Assembly: GCA_016801885.1 (NCBI GenBank)
Contig: CM028901.1
Coordinates: 15,635,095 to 15,699,094 of the forward strand
DNA length: 64,000 nucleotides
Direction: 5' to 3'
Source: Toxotes chatareus
Taxonomy: Eukaryota > Chordata > Actinopteri > Toxotidae
Shown: positions 23,393 through 35,021 of the stretch, in pieces
Position numbering within the stretch: the stretch's first letter is position 1
Layout of the letters: the number at the start of each line of letters is the position of its first letter
The notes under the pieces: model-generated
Told to the model about the DNA's origin: nothing
What the model saw: only the letters and a program-made list of their open reading frames with translations
Databases searched by the model: none
Made by a program: the position numbers and the translations under genes

Positions 23393-23530
23393 GATAAGAT
23401 GAGATAAGATAAACCTTTAATAGTCTTGCAATGGGGAAATTACACTGTTACAGCAGCAAAGAGCAGATACAATAAGGTACAGGCACATGAGGTATTATGT
23501 GAATATATAGATAAGATCAAAATATAAAGA
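23393..23530 (+). repeat. Dispersed fish repeat (GATAA / CTTTAATAGTC type)
   Basis: AGATAAGAT repeats are followed by AAACCTTTAATAGTC, CAATGGGGAAATT and ACAGCAGCAAAGAGCAGA. I recognise this phrase order from many copies in fish genomes; I have not assigned a family name. Confidence 0.5.
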
Positions 23531-23624
23531 CTCCAAGAAAAATGTACTTATTAGAGGAAAGTAATAATAAATACTATAAACAGAATAGAATAATAAACAA
23601 AGTACCTCTTTGGTTTTCTCAAGC

Positions 23625-25699
23625 CTAAGAAGTGGCGAGTTCTTTTCCACAGTGAAGCTTTGTTTTTGTCTCAGAGCCGTTTTCTTCTGGCACCTTGGTC
23701 TCCATTGGTACCACCATCTCTTGCTCAGTATTCTCAATGAGGGTGTCCTGCTCAAGGGAGATTAAGAGCTGAAGGCTGAGTTGACTTTTTAGCTCTTCCA
23801 GCTCTCTCTTTAACAGCATCTCTTGCTCAGCGGTGGTTTCCTGTGCAAGTCTGAACTCCTCTTCCATCATTGCATGTGCATTGGCTTGCTCAGAGTTGAG
23901 AGAGAGCTGAAGGTTGAGTTGATTTTTTTAGCTCTTCCAGCTCTCTCTTCAACACCTTCTCTTGTTCAGCTGTGGTTTCCTGTGCAAGTCTGAAGTCCTC
24001 TTCCATCTTCGGACGTACAATGTCTTGCTCAGAGTTGAGAGAAAGCTGAAGGTTGAGTTGATTTTCTTGCTCTTCCAGCTCTCTCTTCAACACCTTCTCT
24101 TGTTCAGCTGTGGTTTCCTGTGTAAGTCTGAACTCCTCTTCCATCATTGCATGTGCATTGGCTTGCTCAGAGTTGAGAGAGAGCTGAAGGCTGAGTTGAC
24201 TTTTTAGCTCTTCCAGCTCTCTCTTTAACAGCATCTCTTGCTCAGCGGTGGTTTCCTGTGCAAGTCTGAAGTCCTCTTCCATCTTCGCACGTACAATGTC
24301 TTGCTCAGAGTTGAGAGAAAGCTGAAGGCTGAGTTGATTTTTTAGCTCTTCCAGCTCTCTCTTCAACACCATCTCTTGTTCAGCGGTGGTTTCCTGTGCA
24401 AGTCTGAAGTCCTCTTCCATCTTTGCATGTGCATTGGCTTGCTCAGAGTTGAGAGAGAGCTGAAGGCTGAGTTGACTTTTTAGCTCTTCCAGCTCTCTCT
24501 TTAACAGCATCTCTTGTTCAGCTGTGGTTTCCTGTGCAAGTCTGAAGTCCTCTTCCATCTTCGGACGTACAATGTCTTGCTCAGAGTTGAGAGAAAGCTG
24601 AAGGCTGAGTTGTGTTTTCAGCTCCTCCAGTTCTCTCTTAAACACTCTCTCTTTCTCAGCAGAATCTTCCTTCAGTGTTCTGATGAACTGCTGCATCTCC
24701 TCAACGAGGGCACTCTGCTCAGAGTAGAGAGAGAGCTGATGGCTGAGGTGTTCATTTAGCCCTTCCACTTCTCTCTTCAACAACATCTCTTTTTTAGCGG
24801 TGGCTTCCATTGCAAGAGTGAAGTCCTTTATCGTCTTTGCACGTGCAGCAACTTGCTCAGAGTTGAGAGAGTACAGAATGTTGCGTTGATTTTCTAGCTC
24901 TTCCAGCTCTCTCTTCAACTTCATCTCTTGTTCAGCGGTGGTTTCCTGCTCAGTCCTCAAGTTCTCGATCAGGAGCAGGTTTTGTGACTCCCTCTCTGCG
25001 TGAGACTTGAGTTGACGCAGAAGGCTGTCAGCCTGCTCCTTCACTTTGAAGACCTCAGCTTCATATTTTTCTTTTTCTTGCAGGTGTGAAGCTCTCAGTC
25101 TATCAAGTTCCTCTTGAAGAACCTGGTTTTTATTCTTTTCCTCCTGGAGCTCAGCTGTGAACTTCTCCTGCTCGGTGATATAAACCATGTGAAGCTCCTC
25201 ATAATCTACCAGAAGGGCCGTCTTATTCCTCTCATTGTTTATGGCCTGAGCAGAAATCTGCGCGGTGCTGGGGGTCTCTGCATTGATCTTATTCTTCAAG
25301 TCCTCCAGCTCTGCTTTTAGTTCTTTCTCCCTGTTTATTGCCATGTTTTTCAGGGATGTCTGCCTTGCCAACTCTTTTGTGGCGTGTTCCAGCTCCTGCT
25401 CAAATTGCAATCTACAAGCTGTCTCTTTTGAGAGGGCAAGCTTTGCTTCTTGCAACATGTCACATGTTTTAAATAATTCATGACGGACAGCCTCGTATTT
25501 TTGCTTGAAACATGAAACATCTTGAAACATAGGTCTTTCTGCCATTTTTTCAGGGGTTAAAATTAGGTTGTTTGAAGTTGAAGCTTTTCTCTGATCGGAT
25601 GTCATGTGGATAAGTGGTCTGCTTATCTTCGGCGCTGAACTGTGGTCTTCCTTGCAAAGGTTGATCACTTGCTCAAAAGGTTTGAAATGTGTGTGTGAG
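23625..25699 (-). CDS. Coiled-coil repeat protein, main exon (one frameshift)
   Basis: I do not recognise this protein. On the minus strand a frame opens at the acceptor at 25700 and runs through KPFEQVINLCKEDH to the first ATG at 25605 (MTSDQRK). It continues as an almost unbroken helical coiled coil, rich in Glu, Leu, Lys and Gln. From about residue 210 (counted from that ATG) it consists of nine 46-residue repeats of the type LAQETTAEQEMLLKRELEEL. There is no signal peptide or membrane segment. One extra T in a T-run (23923-23929 has seven, the sister repeat at 24338-24343 has six) shifts the frame in repeat 8. Without it the frame continues to a stop at 23625, giving about 659 residues from the ATG. 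The extra T may be an assembly error, a population variant or a disabling mutation. If the upstream exon is used, the true start lies further upstream. Such proteins are often scaffolds or cytoskeletal linkers, but no function can be claimed. Confidence 0.7.
23718..24960 (-). repeat. Nine-copy 138-bp coding tandem repeat
   Basis: The anchor AGCTCTTCCAGCTCTC recurs at 23791, 23930, 24068, 24206, 24344, 24482, 24620, 24758 and 24896. The period is exactly 138 bp, except for one 139 caused by the extra T. Copies near the protein's N-terminal side are diverged. The inner ones alternate between SEQDIVR and SEQANAHA versions, which implies duplication of 276-bp pairs. Forty-six residues equal five heptads plus one hendecad. 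Confidence 0.95.
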
Positions 25700-25770
25700 C
25701 TGCAGTCTGAGTTATAGTGTAGGATGATGATGATGATGTGATTGATGATGTCACTGATGATGTCACTTAC
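25700..25770 (-). other. 71-nt intron of coiled-coil gene
   Basis: On the minus strand ACATC is followed by GTAAGTGAC, and the segment ends ATAACTCAGACTGCAG. Removing it joins codons to read ...LKIKVT|SSHTHFKPFEQ. This continues an acidic/basic helix-like sequence on the left and the main frame on the right. The intron body is a GATGATGTCACT-type repeat (plus strand). The genomic frame is also open across it, but that version reads as a low-complexity Ile/Asp string. Confidence 0.6.
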
Positions 25771-25924
25771 GATGTGACTTTGATCTTGAGGTTCAGTTCT
25801 TCCTTCTCTTGTACTTTTTTTCTGTTTACATTCAAAATCACAAACTGTGATTCAAATGTAAACTCAAGGTCTGCCCCACTATCACCGTTCAAAACAGGTT
25901 TAAAACCTGCTTTTGATTCCAGGA
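25771..25924 (-). CDS. Upstream exon of coiled-coil gene
   Basis: The block follows a CTCAG acceptor (25929-25925) and ends at the GTAAGT donor. It is 154 nt, with two bases completing a codon at each end. It encodes LESKAGFKPVLNGDSGADLE, then FTFESQFVILNVNRKKVQEK and EELNLKIKVT. It contains no ATG, so at least one more 5' exon is expected at higher coordinates, which I could not find. The composition differs from the repeat region and looks like a short globular start. Confidence 0.5.
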
Positions 25925-25929
25925 CTGAG

Positions 25930-27339
25930 TCCTCACACAGGGAGCAACCTTTATGTTATTGATCGGCTGAGAACCACAAAATGCACCTTTTCCAAATAAA
26001 AGCATGTATTCACCTACTACAATTCAAACTCCTGCACTTTGTGTTAAATGTACACTGAACAAAAATGATCTTGACCCTAGTAAATGTTACAGAGAATTTA
26101 ATCAACAATAGAGCTTATGAGAGAGGAATACAATTTATTGAGATTTGGCATAGGAACACAATATTGCCACTAGAATTAATTGGTCTTTTTGTAAATTTAC
26201 TGACATGTTGATTTAAAAACAGAATTATTGTTTATTGTATTATATTCACTTTTTTAAAGTGAAGCCTTTTGGAGGCATTAAGCTCCGACTTTCTGGTGAG
26301 ATCACGAGTCATCTTGTGGGTGCAGTCTGATCCCTGCGTACTGGTGTTATTTTCTCACCTACACATTTTATACCTTTCTTTTTCTTTTTTTTTTGTGATG
26401 CACCTGAAAAACAACAGATCCCGTTGTCAATAACCATTTTAGAGACATAAAGTAGAGGAAATACAACAAATGAACAGGCTCGCTTTTAACTGACTGGCCC
26501 AATACTAATCAGACCTCAAAAGACCATGTTTCCTGTGATTTTGTGTTCCAATATAACTTTAGTAAATGAAAGCAACTGATCCCCTTATGGAAAAAAAACC
26601 TGATTGGCATTTTTGGTTTTGTCATGATGAATTTCTCATAATTTCCTGGACGGCTCGATGGAAACAGTATCTTAAAAGATTTTCTACTTTGCAGATCATG
26701 TGCCTTAAACTTTCCAAATCAACAAGGTTTTACATTATATCAAACCAGATGTCCAGTTCATTTCAAAGGACAAAGCGGAGCTGATGAGAGACAACTGATC
26801 ACTTGGTCAGTAGGACTGCAGCGCTGGTCTGTTGGTTGACTGGATGGCAGCTGGTTGGACTGACATGTAATTTTTACGTAGGCATTTGTGGCTTGTCCAG
26901 ATATTCAAGGTCCTTAGGGACTCACGAAAATGATTGCGGTAGGGAGGCGAGTTGAACTTTGTTTCTCTTTTTAAAAAAGAATCTCATGAGAGTTATGAAT
27001 ATTTACTTTAGATCATGGAATTTTGCAGTTGCTAAATTTATGGCAAACATTACGAAATTATCAAAATAATAGTGACATTCTTATTATTTTTATTTACATT
27101 TGAACTTTGTATCCCCAAGGGGACTTTATTGCTCATTAATCATACTTCATTATAAAAAAAACAACAAATGTATTTCAGTATATACTTCCCCATGTGTATA
27201 GCAGATCTAGTGTGCAACTGGGACAGCTGGTCTTGGAGCTTCACGTGCTTAGTTCAAGTACCGTCTTTTAATTGCGCCTAACTAGTAATTACCATATTTC
27301 CTACAGTCCTTGAACCTGCCATCTGACGCATGGGAAGTC

Positions 27340-27340
<1 letters not shown>
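25930..27340. other. Intergenic between the two genes
   Basis: It separates the minus-strand coiled-coil gene from the plus-strand TENT5B gene, which are arranged head to head. It may contain the missing first exon of the former. AT-rich, no other feature. Confidence 0.5.

Positions 27341-27374
<34 letters not shown>
27341..27374 (+). repeat. (GT)17 microsatellite
   Basis: An uninterrupted GT run about 50 bases upstream of the CCAAT box of the TENT5B promoter. Confidence 0.95.
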
Positions 27375-27376
<2 letters not shown>

Positions 27377-27419
27377 GCTGATTGTAGTCTTCTGTATGTG
27401 GAAGCGCTCATAAAGCTGT

Positions 27420-27500
27420 GTCCAGCCAATAGGGAGGCTCGCGTTAATCCCTGCTCGGTAAAAAACCCGGTGTGAGCCCACAGGCGGCTCTGATCTGAAC
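27420..27500 (+). promoter_or_regulatory. tent5b: Candidate core promoter of tent5b
   Basis: CCAAT at 27426-27430 is followed after about 27 bases by a TATA-like GGTAAAAAAC at 27458-27467. CpG-containing GA-rich 5'-UTR-like sequence leads to the start codon. If the TATA-like box is used, transcription would start near 27490-27500. Confidence 0.4.
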
Positions 27501-27576
27501 AGAGAGTCGGAGGAGACAGAGAGAGGAAGGAAGAGAGAGAGAGGCAGAGGGGGACTCGAAGTTTCTGTTGTGGAGG

Positions 27577-27609
27577 ATGTGCGACATTCTTTGTCAAACT
27601 TTGCCATAA
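27577..27609 (+). CDS. Upstream ORF in tent5b leader (10 codons)
   Basis: An ATG at 27577 opens a 10-codon frame ending in TAA at 27607-27609, well before the main start at 27794. It would lie in the leader if transcription begins near 27490, and could lower translation of the main frame. Its use is inferred only. Confidence 0.35.
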   Translation: MCDILCQTLP

Positions 27610-27793
27610 CTTTATTGCATTTTGGAGGTTTCTGAAAGTTGTCCCAGAAGAGGAGACCAGAGAGAGACGCGCCGGTGCTGTCTGTGATTTCCACCTCATC
27701 CTAACATCACCTACTCTTCTGGGGGGGAGGGATTGCCGCTGTCCGCACGCAGCCTACACACTTTCTGTGGACATTCCGTAGAGTCCGGTCGTC

Positions 27794-27949
27794 ATGTCCT
27801 CCGGTGATGCCTCGGAGCAGAGTCGGCGGGTCAGCGTTCTGTCTTGGGATCAGGTGCGGCGTCTGGACTCCATCCTTGGAGAGAGCGTCCCGATCCACGG
27901 CCGCGGAAACTTCCCCACGCTGTCCGTGCAGCCCCGGCAGATCGTTCAG
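27794..27949 (+). CDS. tent5b: TENT5B poly(A) polymerase, coding exon 1
   Basis: Fifty-two codons from ATG to a GTGAGA donor at 27950. The start is fixed by an in-frame TAG 12 bases upstream (27779-27781) and by family length. It encodes the conserved block [16 protein letters not shown], then [20 protein letters not shown], which is the entry to the TENT5 (FAM46) nucleotidyltransferase fold. [13 protein letters not shown] across the splice matches TENT5B rather than TENT5A or TENT5C. The N-terminus ahead of the fold is short, without the Gly- or Ala-rich extension seen in mammalian TENT5A and TENT5B. The exon ends in phase 0. Confidence 0.9.
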
Positions 27950-30900
27950 GTGAGACCACGCTCCATCCAGCTATCTTTGAATATTTCAATATTTACATTA
28001 CCCCGATGAGTGAAGTCTCCAGGAGCCCACATGACCCTGATGATGGAGTAGAGGAATAAAAACGTGGATTCATTTAATGATCTTAACTTGGCGCTGATCA
28101 TAAACAAAAATAAAACCATCAACAGGAACAATATGGAAGAAATAGTGTAACTTATATTAGTTTGACTTAGTGTGGTGTGCAGACAATATTAAGTCAGACC
28201 CCAAGAGGTATGTAAACATTACCCATGACTTCCTTTATCAGGCTGCGTCTCTGGATCAGACAGATGTTTAGTGGTTACTGTGTAGTTTCTGTTCAGTCAG
28301 TGGTTCTTTGTATAACACAAGTGTGTAACGTCAATGAAAAACGTTGTCAATAATGTAAAAAGAAGGGGAAATTTGTATGACCAGGTTGAAAAAATCCATG
28401 TGTGTATTTGTCTTCCACCCCCACCTAACACACACACACTGACAGCCTGCACATATTTCCATCTTATACAAAGGTGTGTTTCAGATATTCAACATGTCAC
28501 TAATCAGCTGACACCGATTCATTTGAAGTTCAGTCTGTGGAATTAAGTTCCTTATGTTGGACTCCTTGAAAATGCCCATAACAGCTGAAGCTACTTCCGA
28601 AAAAACATCTGAAACTGTCACATCTCTGGCATTTTCCCTGTCGTTACAAAAATAGCTTTTTAACACACACACGTGTACAGACTAACATGGATACCTTACA
28701 GCAGACGTCAAAATTTCTAAAAATAAACTCACTTGTTGCTTTAACAGTGAAGATAAAATCACCCCCGGCGTGTCTCAGCTGCGTGTGTTAACACACAGAT
28801 TGCCATGGCTTTTATGAAAACACGTTTGTGCAGTGGTAGGGATTTGTGGCAGAGCTGATTACACTTGAAAAGACATTTGATCACTCAACACAGACATAAG
28901 AGTGGGGATGATCTAACGCCATGACTGCAGTTTTCCACTAGCTCACTAATGCTTCTGCTCCTGAAGTCGTTTTTTTTTTTTTTTTTTTCTTTTCACAACT
29001 CTCGTGAAGACGAGGGAGAGATAATGACTGAGCTGGAGTATATTTAACCAGGAATGAAACATATAGGGAATATCCTGGGCTGCAATTTTCCTTGACATTA
29101 TTTAAATGCCTTTGCCTATAATCCAGCTTCATATTTCACGTGAGTGATTCATATTTTCTGTGGTGATCCTGTGTGGAAGAAAGACCCTCACGCACACACA
29201 CATAACATTTCAAGGTCCTCTATAATCAAGGAGGCCCCACCGTCTGCACTAAACATCCCTGCTCTTTCCTTCATTACACAATCCAGTAGACAACAGGGAC
29301 CCCAAACATTTTTCTTTCCATGAGCCAGAGTACTTTTTAAGGAGCTTTTAATACCAGCTCTTGAAAAATGAGCCCACTGCTTACCCAGTATCTGCTGAGA
29401 GGCACCAGTGTCTGTTCTTTGTCTCCAGTGTCTGTCCTTTGTCTCCAGTGTCTGTCCTGCCTTAGTACTAACATGTTAGCATGTTGGATGCAGCATCCAA
29501 AGTACAAAGATAAACATTTTAGCAACCCAGTGCTGGTTTTTGTGTATAACTTGAACATTATTAACTTGCGAACATAAGTTCTTTGTTGGTGAAGTTCAAA
29601 TCACCGCTGAAAAAAACTTGGTAATGAAAACATAAGAAGACACATTTGAATAGTTGGATATAATTATGTGTGTTCTGTTCATTTAACATATCCATTCCAA
29701 TTTATATAAACATCTCATTTTGTCAAAAACTACCCACCAGTGATTAAAATAATCCCTATAGTTACAGCTATGTCCACTGCCAGGGCTAACAACACAACAA
29801 AGCCCAGTTGTCTGACATTGTAGCACTTTTATAACAAATAACTTTTATTTTACACTTATCGCAAAGCATTTTTTCAAAGTAAGTGGTTGTGATTTTCACA
29901 ACCATAATGCACCTGTAAGTATATATTAATTTGAAAAGTCTGCACTGTGTCACCACGCAGTGACAACATTATTTTGACAAAAAATAAAAGCAAATGCCAT
30001 GTTCTCTGCCATGGAATATGTCAAGCAGGTCTCAAGTGTCTGAAAGTTGATTTTCATACCATATGGACATGAATGGAAACCAGTGGCTGCCTGGAAGGAA
30101 GAAAAAAAAAAAACACACTGAAAGATCTAAACCACTATGATATGTTTTGGAAAATGGTTGACAGTAATGTCAGGTATTCATGATTCATGGTAAATGGGCT
30201 AAAACAATCAAAACCACCAGTCTGCTCCTGTAATGTCATTTAGTTTTAGCCTACACACCAGACAGAGCTGTCTACCTGAGACAGATAGAGCCAATATCAG
30301 AGCCTGTCTTGTCATCACATACTGGGTAAGGTGACCAACGGATCACACTCCCAGAGAGTCCGAGAAGCCCCTTTTAATGGAGGGTTTGTCTGAGGGCCAT
30401 ATTTGAATAACATCTGTTTGTGGTCTGGTTGTGAGTGAGCCATGGGAGCAGTGAAGGAAAACTTTTACTGTTACTGACACATCTGTACTATGTACTCCAT
30501 TTAATGCTGACAGTCATCAACCCACAGGCGGAATAATTGGTGGCCACATGCGTTCCCTCAGCAGGCCATATCTACAGAGACCCTGTGCGTCTACCTGGTA
30601 GCATCATACCACATGATGATAAACACAGATATCTGATGAATGTGTCACAGGTTATGTAATATGTTGCGTGGGTTCCTGTGTTTGGGTGGAGGTATGAGGG
30701 CCAGTGTGTTTTTGTTTGCCACCAAATGGGTTGTCTCTGATTCCAGTTCTGCAGGATATCATGTTCAAACTAAACTGTTGTGTCTACAGTACATATTTGA
30801 GATAGGTCTCTTCCCTTTTCTTTTTTTCCCCACTCAGTGACCTGCTTTTTTTGACTGGAAGTAATACTCCACTTCCCTGCATGGTAGTGAGTCGCCTGGA

Positions 30901-33900
30901 TTTGGAGCAGAATATGAGGAATGGATTAGTGCCTGTAATAACACTGGGCTTGTGGGTCAGGCTTGACAACATATCACTGTGGTAAGTGAAAGCCAGTCGC
31001 CTGACTCCACTGTGGCCCTCGCCAGACTGTAAACTAACTCCTCACTAGGCTATTGTTGTGAGATTGAGCAACATGAAGACACCACTCCCTGGAGAAGGTA
31101 ACCGGGGAACATTTAGTTTAGATAGTTGGTAGTGATTTTTGTTGGCAGTTTGCTTTCGGTTATTGACTGTCAGTTCAAATTCTGGCACATCCATGCTTGG
31201 ATAAAACACCCACAGTCTCAGGGCAAGGCTTTTTTACATTACATTTGTAGTACATGTGTAAAACATGAATAATGTGAATGACTTCATTTTGAGCTGGTTG
31301 CAAAATGGTTAACAGGATGACTATTCTTAGTATAGCTTTCTTTCTCATCTGTTTTAGCTTACACGGCTAGCTCAACACATATAATACAACATCCTCAAAT
31401 GGGTCCTCTGGATAGAATCCTATCCAATAAAGTTGGAAGGGTCTGGGACATTAAAATGTCTGTGAACCCTTGAAACAAATGAACAAATGCCTCTCTGAAA
31501 ACATCGCACAGAGGAGAAAGAGCATCACGTTTCAGCCCATGACTCACTCTGGTTTAAGCATTCAGGTGAAATGACCACCCGTGCATAGGAAACTGAAGGA
31601 AGCTTTTCAAATCAGAGGAAAAACCATCATCATCATCCCCCGCTGCCTGCCAAGCTACTGTACGTCTGACTGGCTGGGTTAGTTTTGGAGTGGATGCGAA
31701 GGTCAGGGACTCGTAACTTTTCATTCGCTGTCGCCATTTCCTTGGCAGAAGGATGATCTGACTCACTGCCCGAGCTCTTATTGGCGTCCAGGGGACTATG
31801 GGCTGGTAAATGGCTGGGTCATTTCAAACTGCCATAATAAAAACACATTCAGGCCGCAGCTTAAATGAAATACTCAAGGAAACTATTGAGACTGGAGAAG
31901 TAAAGTGGAGTGACTGTTATGTGTCGCCAAGGCGTTGTCAACACCAGACTGTCTGGTGTGTTTGCGGCTCCATTTTATGAGGCTTTTCTGCTCAAACGTC
32001 AGCGGAAGTGTCTCCCCTCGCCCGGGCTCACCAGGTGCTTCATGTGGGAAATGCACTAGCCTATTTTATGAGTGCTGAAGGACAGGGATGGTGGGGGTGG
32101 TAGAGCTGTGTTTCCTCGTACGTTCCTTTCACGACCCCCAGACGGGCAGATTATGGCGTGCTCTTAACTCGGACCAACTGTTTAAGTGTGAGGTCAGAGC
32201 AAATACTGCTGTGGGTTTCCCTTTGCTGGATAGTTTTTAAAAAAAAGTGTGTCCAGTGCCCTGTGAAACCATGTGTATTTTCACTCTACAAAGCATCTGA
32301 CCTTTCTCATTGGATTTTAGAGTTTTGCAAAGCTTGGTTACATAGTTCAATATTTAAACAGCTTAATGTTAACATATAAGTAAATTGTCTCTTTTAGGGT
32401 CTTCCTGGTTTATGTGACTGAAAACTGGCAGTTAAGAAGATTGATACTAATTCCATGTCTGTTTACAGGGTCAGATGTTTTAGTTGAGCTTAGTATAAAC
32501 ACTGGCTGGGGGAAGCATATAGCAAATCTCTGTTTAAGTTCTAGAAAACACCTGCCAACAGCTGCAAAGTTGTCTCGTTTATCACTTAATAAATCCCTAC
32601 ACAAACACAACGGCTAAAATTCAATGTGTGTTTTTAGCTCTGATTGTATTCTGGAACTATTTCTCGATGAACAGTATTTTATTCACTGGGTACTAATGTG
32701 CAGCAGGTTTTGGTTCCTGTACAGGTACAAGATCCCCTGCTAACTGACCCTAAATCCAAATTTCCTTTTCTTTGTACAGATTAAACAACCAGATGCATTG
32801 TTATGTGAGCGTTTTAGGTGCATTTTGAATTTTTTTTTTTTCAGTCTTGTGGTTTCCCCGCTAGAGTCCAGGTCCCTTATGGTATTCTTGGAAAGACAAC
32901 AATTACGGTGATTTACCAAAAATGTTGAACTCCTTCCTTTAACGTCAAATGATCTGAAATGTTGCAGAGGCACTTGGCTCTTACCCAGTATGGTTTGCTG
33001 CAAAAATGAGGAACCTTGAAACGATTACGGGAGGAGGGAATAACAATTGCAATGTAAAATGTTCTCGTTTTACTTCCTCTAAGCTTGTGTTTTTCTTGGC
33101 TGTAGTCCGCTTATTAAATGCTGAAGCTCACAACAAAATATACAAGAAAAATAACTTTTTCCACGTCTCAAATAAGCATATGTACATCCTCTGTACCTGT
33201 CGAGCAGTGGAGCATTATTAACAAGGTCTAAATCTAAGTTCTGATCTGGCTGGTTAGCTGTCTGCCTACAAAGACTGAAAGCTGGGAGGACACCGGCAGG
33301 TCCTGATGGCTCTCTGGGAGAGCTGTATTTCTGATTCCTTGTTTAGCTGTTTTTCTCCTCTCAGCGCCATTTGAGTGATGCAACAGACAGGAAGCACAAA
33401 CATGTCAGCTGTCTGTAGCTCAGCATCGCAGCAGTTGCCTGCACGGTGTGTGTTCCAATAACCAGATAAACCTTCTTTTCTTGCCAGAGAGTGTTTGTAT
33501 GGCAAGTTGAAAATCTGTTTTTTTTTTTTTTAAAGTTTGGAATCTCAGATTATTTCTGTTGTGCTGATGTTACTTGAACATTATATATACTGTAAATCAG
33601 CCATTGTCAGCCTCAGGCGCATAGCGTTTAAGGACTTTGTTGACAAAGCGATCTCCAGCAATACACTGAAAGCCTACCTACTTCAGGAATCTGCCACTGG
33701 CTTCATCTGAATTTCTCTGCCTGGAGCTTCTGGATTTACCTGAAATGAAATATTTAAAAACAAAAATGCTTCAAATTCTGTAGCAACAAACATTTTATTA
33801 CTCTATCAAGGTTTTTCATTTATAATAACATTTGCTCAAATGACACCACGTCAGATTCTTTTCATTTTAAAGGAGAGAGAGCAGCCCCTTTTTTGCACGC

Positions 33901-33995
33901 ACAAACATGTTTTTCTGTGTCAACCTCTTCTGATTGTTATCTTTTTTATGGATACCCATCACTCAGTTCTTCCTCCCCATCTCTTTATCTTTCAG
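27950..33995 (+). other. tent5b: tent5b intron (6046 nt)
   Basis: The intron starts GTGAGACC and ends CTTTATCTTTCAG. I see no coding exon inside it. It contains A/T tracts, for example T at 28971-28988 and A at 30101-30114, and CA-rich spots. The segment 31620-31860 is more GC-balanced and could be a conserved regulatory element, but I cannot test that. Confidence 0.85.
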
Positions 33996-35021
33996 GTGGT
34001 CAGGGCTCGACTGGAGGAGCGGGGCGTGGCGGTACGTGACGTCAAGCTGAACGGCTCGGCAGCCAGCCACGTGCTGCACCAGGACAACGGCCTTGGCTAC
34101 AAAGACCTGGACCTGATCTTTGGCCTAAATCTAACTGATGACAAAACCTTCCGGCTGGTGAAAGATGTGGTGCTGGACTGCCTGGTGGACTTCTTGCCCG
34201 AAGGAGTGTGCAGGGAGCGAATCACAGCCCTCGCTCTGAAGGAGGCGTATGTGCAGAAACTGGTGAAAGTTTGCAACGAGACAGACCGCTGGAGCCTCAT
34301 CTCGCTGTCCAACAACACCGGCAAGAACGTGGAACTAAAGTTTGTGGACTCGCTGAGAAGGCAGTTTGAGTTCAGTGTTGACTCCTTCCAGATCACTCTG
34401 GACTCGTTGCTGCTCTTTGACCGTTGCTCGGAGACAGCCATGTCCGAGGCCTTCCACCCTACAGTGCAGGGGGAGAGCATGTACGGAGACTTTGAGGAAG
34501 CGCTGGGTCACCTTCGCTCCAAGACTATCGCCACCCGCAGTCCAGAAGAGATCAGAGGCGGCGGGCTGCTCAAGTACTGCCACCTGCTGGTGCGCGGCTT
34601 CCGACCGTCCTCCGAGGCTCAGATGAAACAGATGCAGCGCTACATGTGTTCGCGCTTCTTCATCGACTTCCCTGACATAAGTGAGCAGCAGAGGAAACTG
34701 GAGGCGTATCTGCAGAACCACTTTGCGGGCATGGAGCACAAGCGCTATGAGTACCTGGTGACGCTGAGGCGAGTGGTGGATGAGAGCACTGTGTGTCTGA
34801 TGGGCCACGAGCGCAGACAGACACTGGCGCTTATTTCTGCCCTGGCGCTGCGCGTAATGGCCGAACAGAACGCTATACCTGCTCTGGCCAACATCACCTG
34901 CTACTACCAGCCCGCTCCCTATGTCAGAGACGTCAACTTCAGCAATTACTATGTGGCACAAGTTCAGTCGCCCATGGCCACATGCAGTAACTCTTATCAA
35001 ACGTGGCTGCCTTGCAGCTGA
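33996..35021 (+). CDS. tent5b: TENT5B poly(A) polymerase, coding exon 2
   Basis: 341 codons plus TGA, giving 393 residues with exon 1, close to human TENT5C (391). The product is a non-canonical poly(A) polymerase that adds A residues to cytoplasmic mRNA tails; relatives act on mRNAs of secreted proteins at the ER. Visible motifs in whole-protein numbering: LNGSAASHV with Gly72-Ser73, the nucleotidyltransferase [13 protein letters not shown] with metal-binding Asp89 and Asp91; NVELKFVD with Glu165 as the likely third carboxylate; RGGGLLKY at 239-246; and a C-terminus [11 protein letters not shown]...TWLPCS. No frameshift or missing catalytic residue. MSEAFHPTV and [20 protein letters not shown] favour TENT5B; the tail CYYQPAPYV resembles TENT5A/C. 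Upstream open codons back to 33840 are intronic, because the CAG acceptor at 33993-33995 gives the family-conserved junction. Confidence 0.95.
   Translation: MVRARLEERGVAVRDVKLNGSAASHVLHQDNGLGYKDLDLIFGLNLTDDKTFRLVKDVVLDCLVDFLPEGVCRERITALALKEAYVQKLVKVCNETDRWSLISLSNNTGKNVELKFVDSLRRQFEFSVDSFQITLDSLLLFDRCSETAMSEAFHPTVQGESMYGDFEEALGHLRSKTIATRSPEEIRGGGLLKYCHLLVRGFRPSSEAQMKQMQRYMCSRFFIDFPDISEQQRKLEAYLQNHFAGMEHKRYEYLVTLRRVVDESTVCLMGHERRQTLALISALALRVMAEQNAIPALANITCYYQPAPYVRDVNFSNYYVAQVQSPMATCSNSYQTWLPCS

Noticed and set aside
33840..33995. In-frame 5' extension of TENT5B exon 2 by 52 codons
   Set aside because: Unlike the family. The CTTTATCTTTCAG acceptor at 33995 and exon 1 at 27794-27949 give the conserved junction instead.
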